The notes under the pieces are model-generated. The model did no database searches. It saw only the letters and a program-made list of their open reading frames with translations, and was not told the DNA's origin. Below are positions 34,798 through 34,850 of a stretch of DNA of 34,850 nt, one piece after another; the stretch's first letter is position 1; each line of letters opens with the position of its first letter. This DNA comes from Bacillota bacterium. Lineage in GTDB: Bacteria > Bacillota > Clostridia > Clostridiales > Clostridiaceae. The stretch lies in contig JAJXWJ010000034.1 in the NCBI GenBank assembly GCA_021781655.1, positions 1 through 34,850 on the forward strand, written 5' to 3'. Both the position numbers and the translations under genes were made by a program.

Positions 34798-34850
34798 ATG
34801 AAAAAATTGATAGGTCAAATACCATTAGTATTAGTTTGTGCGATACTTGG
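34798..34850 (+). CDS. Start of a membrane protein, perhaps DUF881 family (partial)
   Basis: ATG at 34798 follows GGGGGAAG and opens MKKLIGQIPLVLVCAILG, a short basic start and a hydrophobic helix, before the window ends. DUF881 (YlxW/YlxX) proteins often follow ftsQ in Firmicutes, which makes that family likely, but 17 codons cannot prove it. An overlapping TTG start at 34794 gives a polar peptide and is not favoured. Confidence 0.6.
   Translation, partial: MKKLIGQIPLVLVCAIL

Overview
The window is low-GC (roughly 30% by eye), tightly packed Firmicute DNA. The gene content points to a motile, spore-forming member of Clostridium or a close relative: a fused FliR-FlhB export protein, SpoVD- and SpoVE-type cell-wall genes, a family II pyrophosphatase with a CBS-DRTGG insert, and a dcw cluster beginning at mraZ. 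All assignments come from reading protein motifs; no database search was run.

Positions 1-10860: the distal half of a flagellar operon on the + strand. It holds a C-terminal scrap of the gene before fliP (probably fliO), the export-gate genes fliP, fliQ, fliR-flhB and flhA, the placement and number GTPase/ATPase pair flhF-flhG, a YcgR/PilZ c-di-GMP protein, the flagellar sigma factor, a DUF6115-like protein, a small membrane protein without a standard start codon, and two rod genes (flgF/flhO-like and flgG/flhP-like). Genes are spaced by a few bases or overlap, and a strong bidirectional terminator closes the operon.

Positions 10857-17470: mostly single-gene units. These are the CBS-type pyrophosphatase (- strand), a Ca2+-type P-type ATPase (+), a cyclopropane-fatty-acid synthase (+) behind a promoter covered by two GGTATGACC repeats, two tandem copies of a 96-bp sequence that look like structured RNA, and a small unrecognised gene (-).

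Positions 17600-23350: hypC-hypD-hypE-hypA-hypB for [NiFe]-hydrogenase maturation (no hypF or hydrogenase subunits in view), then a Lon-family protease whose proteolytic dyad is intact but whose ATPase motifs look degraded.

Positions 23380-34850: ychF (-) diverges from the dcw cluster (+): mraZ, rsmH, ftsL-like, spoVD-type PBP, murE, murF, mraY, spoVE/ftsW and ftsQ/divIB, followed by the first codons of one more gene. Three AGTGG boxes with 10-bp period precede mraZ and look like its autoregulatory site. Gene products here carry peptidoglycan precursor synthesis from UDP-MurNAc-dipeptide to lipid I, plus polymerisation and cross-linking at the septum or forespore.

The least explained items are the 96-bp tandem repeats (16865-17067), the pseudo-ATPase Lon protein, the ATT- or TTG-started small membrane protein at 9022-9228, the paired operators in front of cfa, and long perfect hairpins next to the starts of the lon-like and spoVD genes.
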